Source of the DNA: Phylloscopus collybita
Taxonomy: Eukaryota > Chordata > Aves > Passeriformes > Phylloscopidae
Direction: 5' to 3'
DNA: 64,000 nucleotides
Assembly: GCA_027886175.1 (NCBI GenBank)
Contig: JAJNNQ010000004.1
Span: 19,167,501 to 19,231,500 of the forward strand
Under the pieces are notes generated by a model, which saw only the letters and a program-made list of their open reading frames with translations, was not told the origin of the DNA and searched no databases. Shown piece after piece: positions 62,184-64,000 of this stretch (positions are counted from its first letter, which is position 1; the number at the start of each line of letters is the position of its first letter). The position numbers and the translations under genes were made by a program.

Positions 62184-62723
62184 CTTGAGGAGCTCATAGT
62201 GCTGGATACCGTTCACCCCGATGTCCGGGTCGATGGCAGACGGGACCGAGTAGCGGGAATTAATGGCTGTGTTCTCGGGGATAGAGATGTTGATAACTGT
62301 CGAGGGGAAAAGGGGGGCGTTGTCATTTATGTCCTCGATGAGGAACCTGATCTTGACCAGCCTGAAGACCTCGTCGGGCAGAACAGCCACCTCCACCTCG
62401 TAGAAGCAGCGGTTCTCGCTGAAGATGCCGGCGCACAGCTTCTCGCGGTCGATGCGGTTGGCGGCCGTGAAGATCTCCCCGGTGTTCTCCTCCACCCTCA
62501 CCAGGGGCACATCCCCAGTCTTGTAGACCAGCTTGAACTGCAGCGGGGAGGACAGGGGCACGTCCGGGTCCAGCGTTAGGTTGAGATCCTTGAGCAGGTT
62601 GCCAATGAGGACATTTTCAGGCAGTTCTTCCCGCACGGTGTAGTTCTTCTCCTGCGCGCCAGATTGGAACACGATGCAGGCCAACAAGACTGCCAAGAGG
62701 TAGGTTCCAGACAGCAAGTCCAT
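62184..62723 (-). CDS. PCDH11X: Protocadherin-11-like, first coding exon (signal peptide, EC1, start of EC2)
   Basis: This exon encodes the N-terminus of a delta-1 protocadherin, a calcium-dependent homophilic adhesion protein of the neuronal plasma membrane. It is 540 nt, codons 1-180. Residues 1-24 form a signal peptide with a hydrophobic core ([11 protein letters not shown]) and a likely cleavage after SGAQ. EC1 spans about 27-139, with the calcium motifs RIDRE (90-94) and DINDNAPLF (131-139), and a Cys pair at 97 and 106. EC2 starts near 140. N-glycosylation sequons are NYT (27), NLT (48) and NIS (145). The ATG has a good Kozak context (GAG before, G after) and is immediately followed by the signal peptide, so I chose it. 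The exon ends HYELLK with donor AAG|GTGAGT, phase 0. Signal peptide and EC1 resemble PCDH11X more than PCDH9, as I recall them. The main alternative is another delta-1 paralogue, which I think unlikely. Confidence 0.93.
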
Positions 62724-62767
62724 CTCCAGAATGACTAATGAGTATCCGTGTAGAACACCAGGAGTAG
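62724..62767 (-). other. PCDH11X: 5' UTR part of the first coding exon, with its splice acceptor
   Basis: Forty-four nucleotides precede the ATG. Immediately upstream on the minus strand is a strong pyrimidine tract ending CCCCTTTTCCAG, read here as a 3' splice site with the exon starting at 62767. This implies at least one non-coding 5' exon and the promoter to the right of the window or within 62768-64000. The acceptor is predicted from sequence only. If it is unused, the 5' UTR simply extends further upstream. Confidence 0.65.
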
Positions 62768-64000
62768 CTGGAAAAGGGGAAAGGAAAATCCTTTAGAAGC
62801 CACAGAATATTGTGTTCCTAAAGAGGCACTAAAGGAGAACCTTTCCTACAACAACAACATGAACAGTTTGAAAACCTCATTAGTAAAGTCACATTTGATC
62901 CTTCCATCATATGTATAAAATTCCTTGCACAACTTCTTACTTTGAAGTCTCAACTAAATACTGAGGTAAGCATTTTAAGGCTAGATCATATTGAATGAAG
63001 AAATAAGTACAGGAATTTCCCTATTTCCAGTGTGAGATATTCCTTTGCTCCTTAGGAAAATCTCTTCCTTTGATCTCTCTGCCACATTGTCCTCATTTTT
63101 TTTTCCAAAGAAAAAAGTAAGCAAGAAGTTTGCAAGCAACCATCTGCTGAAGACCAGATCTTTTTATACCTCTTGTGTAAATATGGGACTAGAAGAACAC
63201 TTGTCTTAATTCTCCCCCCAGGTTTTGCACTGACAAAATTATATAATGTTAACAACAACAAAGAAATCTGGACATTTTTAAGTCAGGAACTTAAACTGGC
63301 AAGAAAATGTTATTATCTAAATGGAGTCTGGTGAACTTTAGCCAACAATGTGTGGAAATCTGCCTAGTGAACTGTAAGAAATTTAATAAAACTTTGTATT
63401 TGGTGATGCCTGTTCGTAGTACCCTGGAACATCAATACCTTTAAAGGGAGATAGAAACTTGTTCTGCACAGAGGAAAAATCTGTACTTCTCAAGATGGTT
63501 TCTGAATAACAATATATTCCCTCCTTGAGGTTGTTAACAACCTCAAGAAAGATGGAAGTGGAATAGGAAGACTTACAGGTACACACAGATATCTGTGTAG
63601 TTGCATACAGCCTTCAGGCCAAGAATTTTTAAGAGATAAATCACTCTCTTGAACTCCATGTATAGAATATTTGCCTAATCTTTACATAATTCTGCCATTC
63701 CAGAATTTAGGATCTGCTAGGACAGCATTTCTCTGTGGTAAATGTTCAAGGGTTCCATGTAAACTGATTTTTCTCATAAATGATATCTTAGCTCCCATCA
63801 GGTTAGCACCTGTTTCAAATATACCTGTGCTAACACATCTACATTATTTTCACTGTGCAGGTAAAAGTGCAATTTTTCTTCCTGTCTCTTCTCATTTTTT
63901 CCCCCTGTCATAGCATAGATTGATTTACTTCTGCAGATCAAGTTGCAGTGGTTGAAGAAATTACTGATGCCAGTAATTGCCTTCACCTGTTAGTTACTGC
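62768..64000 (-). other. PCDH11X: Upstream intron or 5' flank
   Basis: This AT-rich sequence lies upstream of the first coding exon. It shows no CpG-rich promoter, TATA-promoter arrangement or further exon that I can support. If the acceptor at 62768-62769 is used, this is intron and the promoter lies beyond the window. Confidence 0.5.

Noticed and set aside
62199..62579. 126-aa plus-strand open frame
   Set aside because: It is the antisense shadow of the first coding exon.

Overview
The window is vertebrate nuclear DNA, most likely from a bird and probably a songbird. The evidence is one large intron-containing protocadherin gene on the minus strand, three truncated CR1-type LINE fragments with the avian-style 3' end, one probable avian LTR, and no mammalian SINEs. 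Gene density is very low: about 3.0 kb of the 64 kb is coding. Lineage is inferred from repeat style only and was not checked by any search.

The only gene I can support is a delta-1 protocadherin best matching PCDH11X. It is transcribed right to left. From its 5' side: 62768-64000 is upstream intron or flank. 62184-62767 is an exon with 44 nt of 5' UTR, the ATG, the signal peptide, EC1 and the start of EC2. 39699-62183 is a 22,485-nt phase-0 intron. 37212-39698 is a 2,487-nt exon with the rest of EC2, EC3-EC7, the transmembrane helix and the first half of the cytoplasmic tail. 1-37211 is the next intron, still open at the window edge. The two exons join in frame to 1,009 residues. The final cytoplasmic exon or exons, with the family's RRVTF (CM3) motif, are not in the window, so the gene continues left of base 1. 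Reading past the large exon's donor gives four extra residues (VMEF) and a stop. AATAAA signals about 365 and 690 nt beyond make a short-tailed isoform possible.

The introns are AT-rich and hold no second gene, tRNA, rRNA or CRISPR that I can see. They contain three CR1 fragments (40892-41022, 56224-56320, 59364-59830), a GC-rich probable solo LTR (28286-28930), homopolymers up to A59, short TA microsatellites, and about ten tracts made almost only of A and C (or T and G). Most of these tracts have A/C on the plus strand, so the gene's pre-mRNA would carry U/G. There is also an 86-nt hairpin with 33-nt arms (6080-6165) followed by degenerate direct repeats, plus several short tandem and inverted repeats.

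No clearly new biological system is visible. The best leads are the A/C tract family, the 6080-6165 hairpin, the possible short-tail isoform, and the intron that splits the protocadherin ectodomain.
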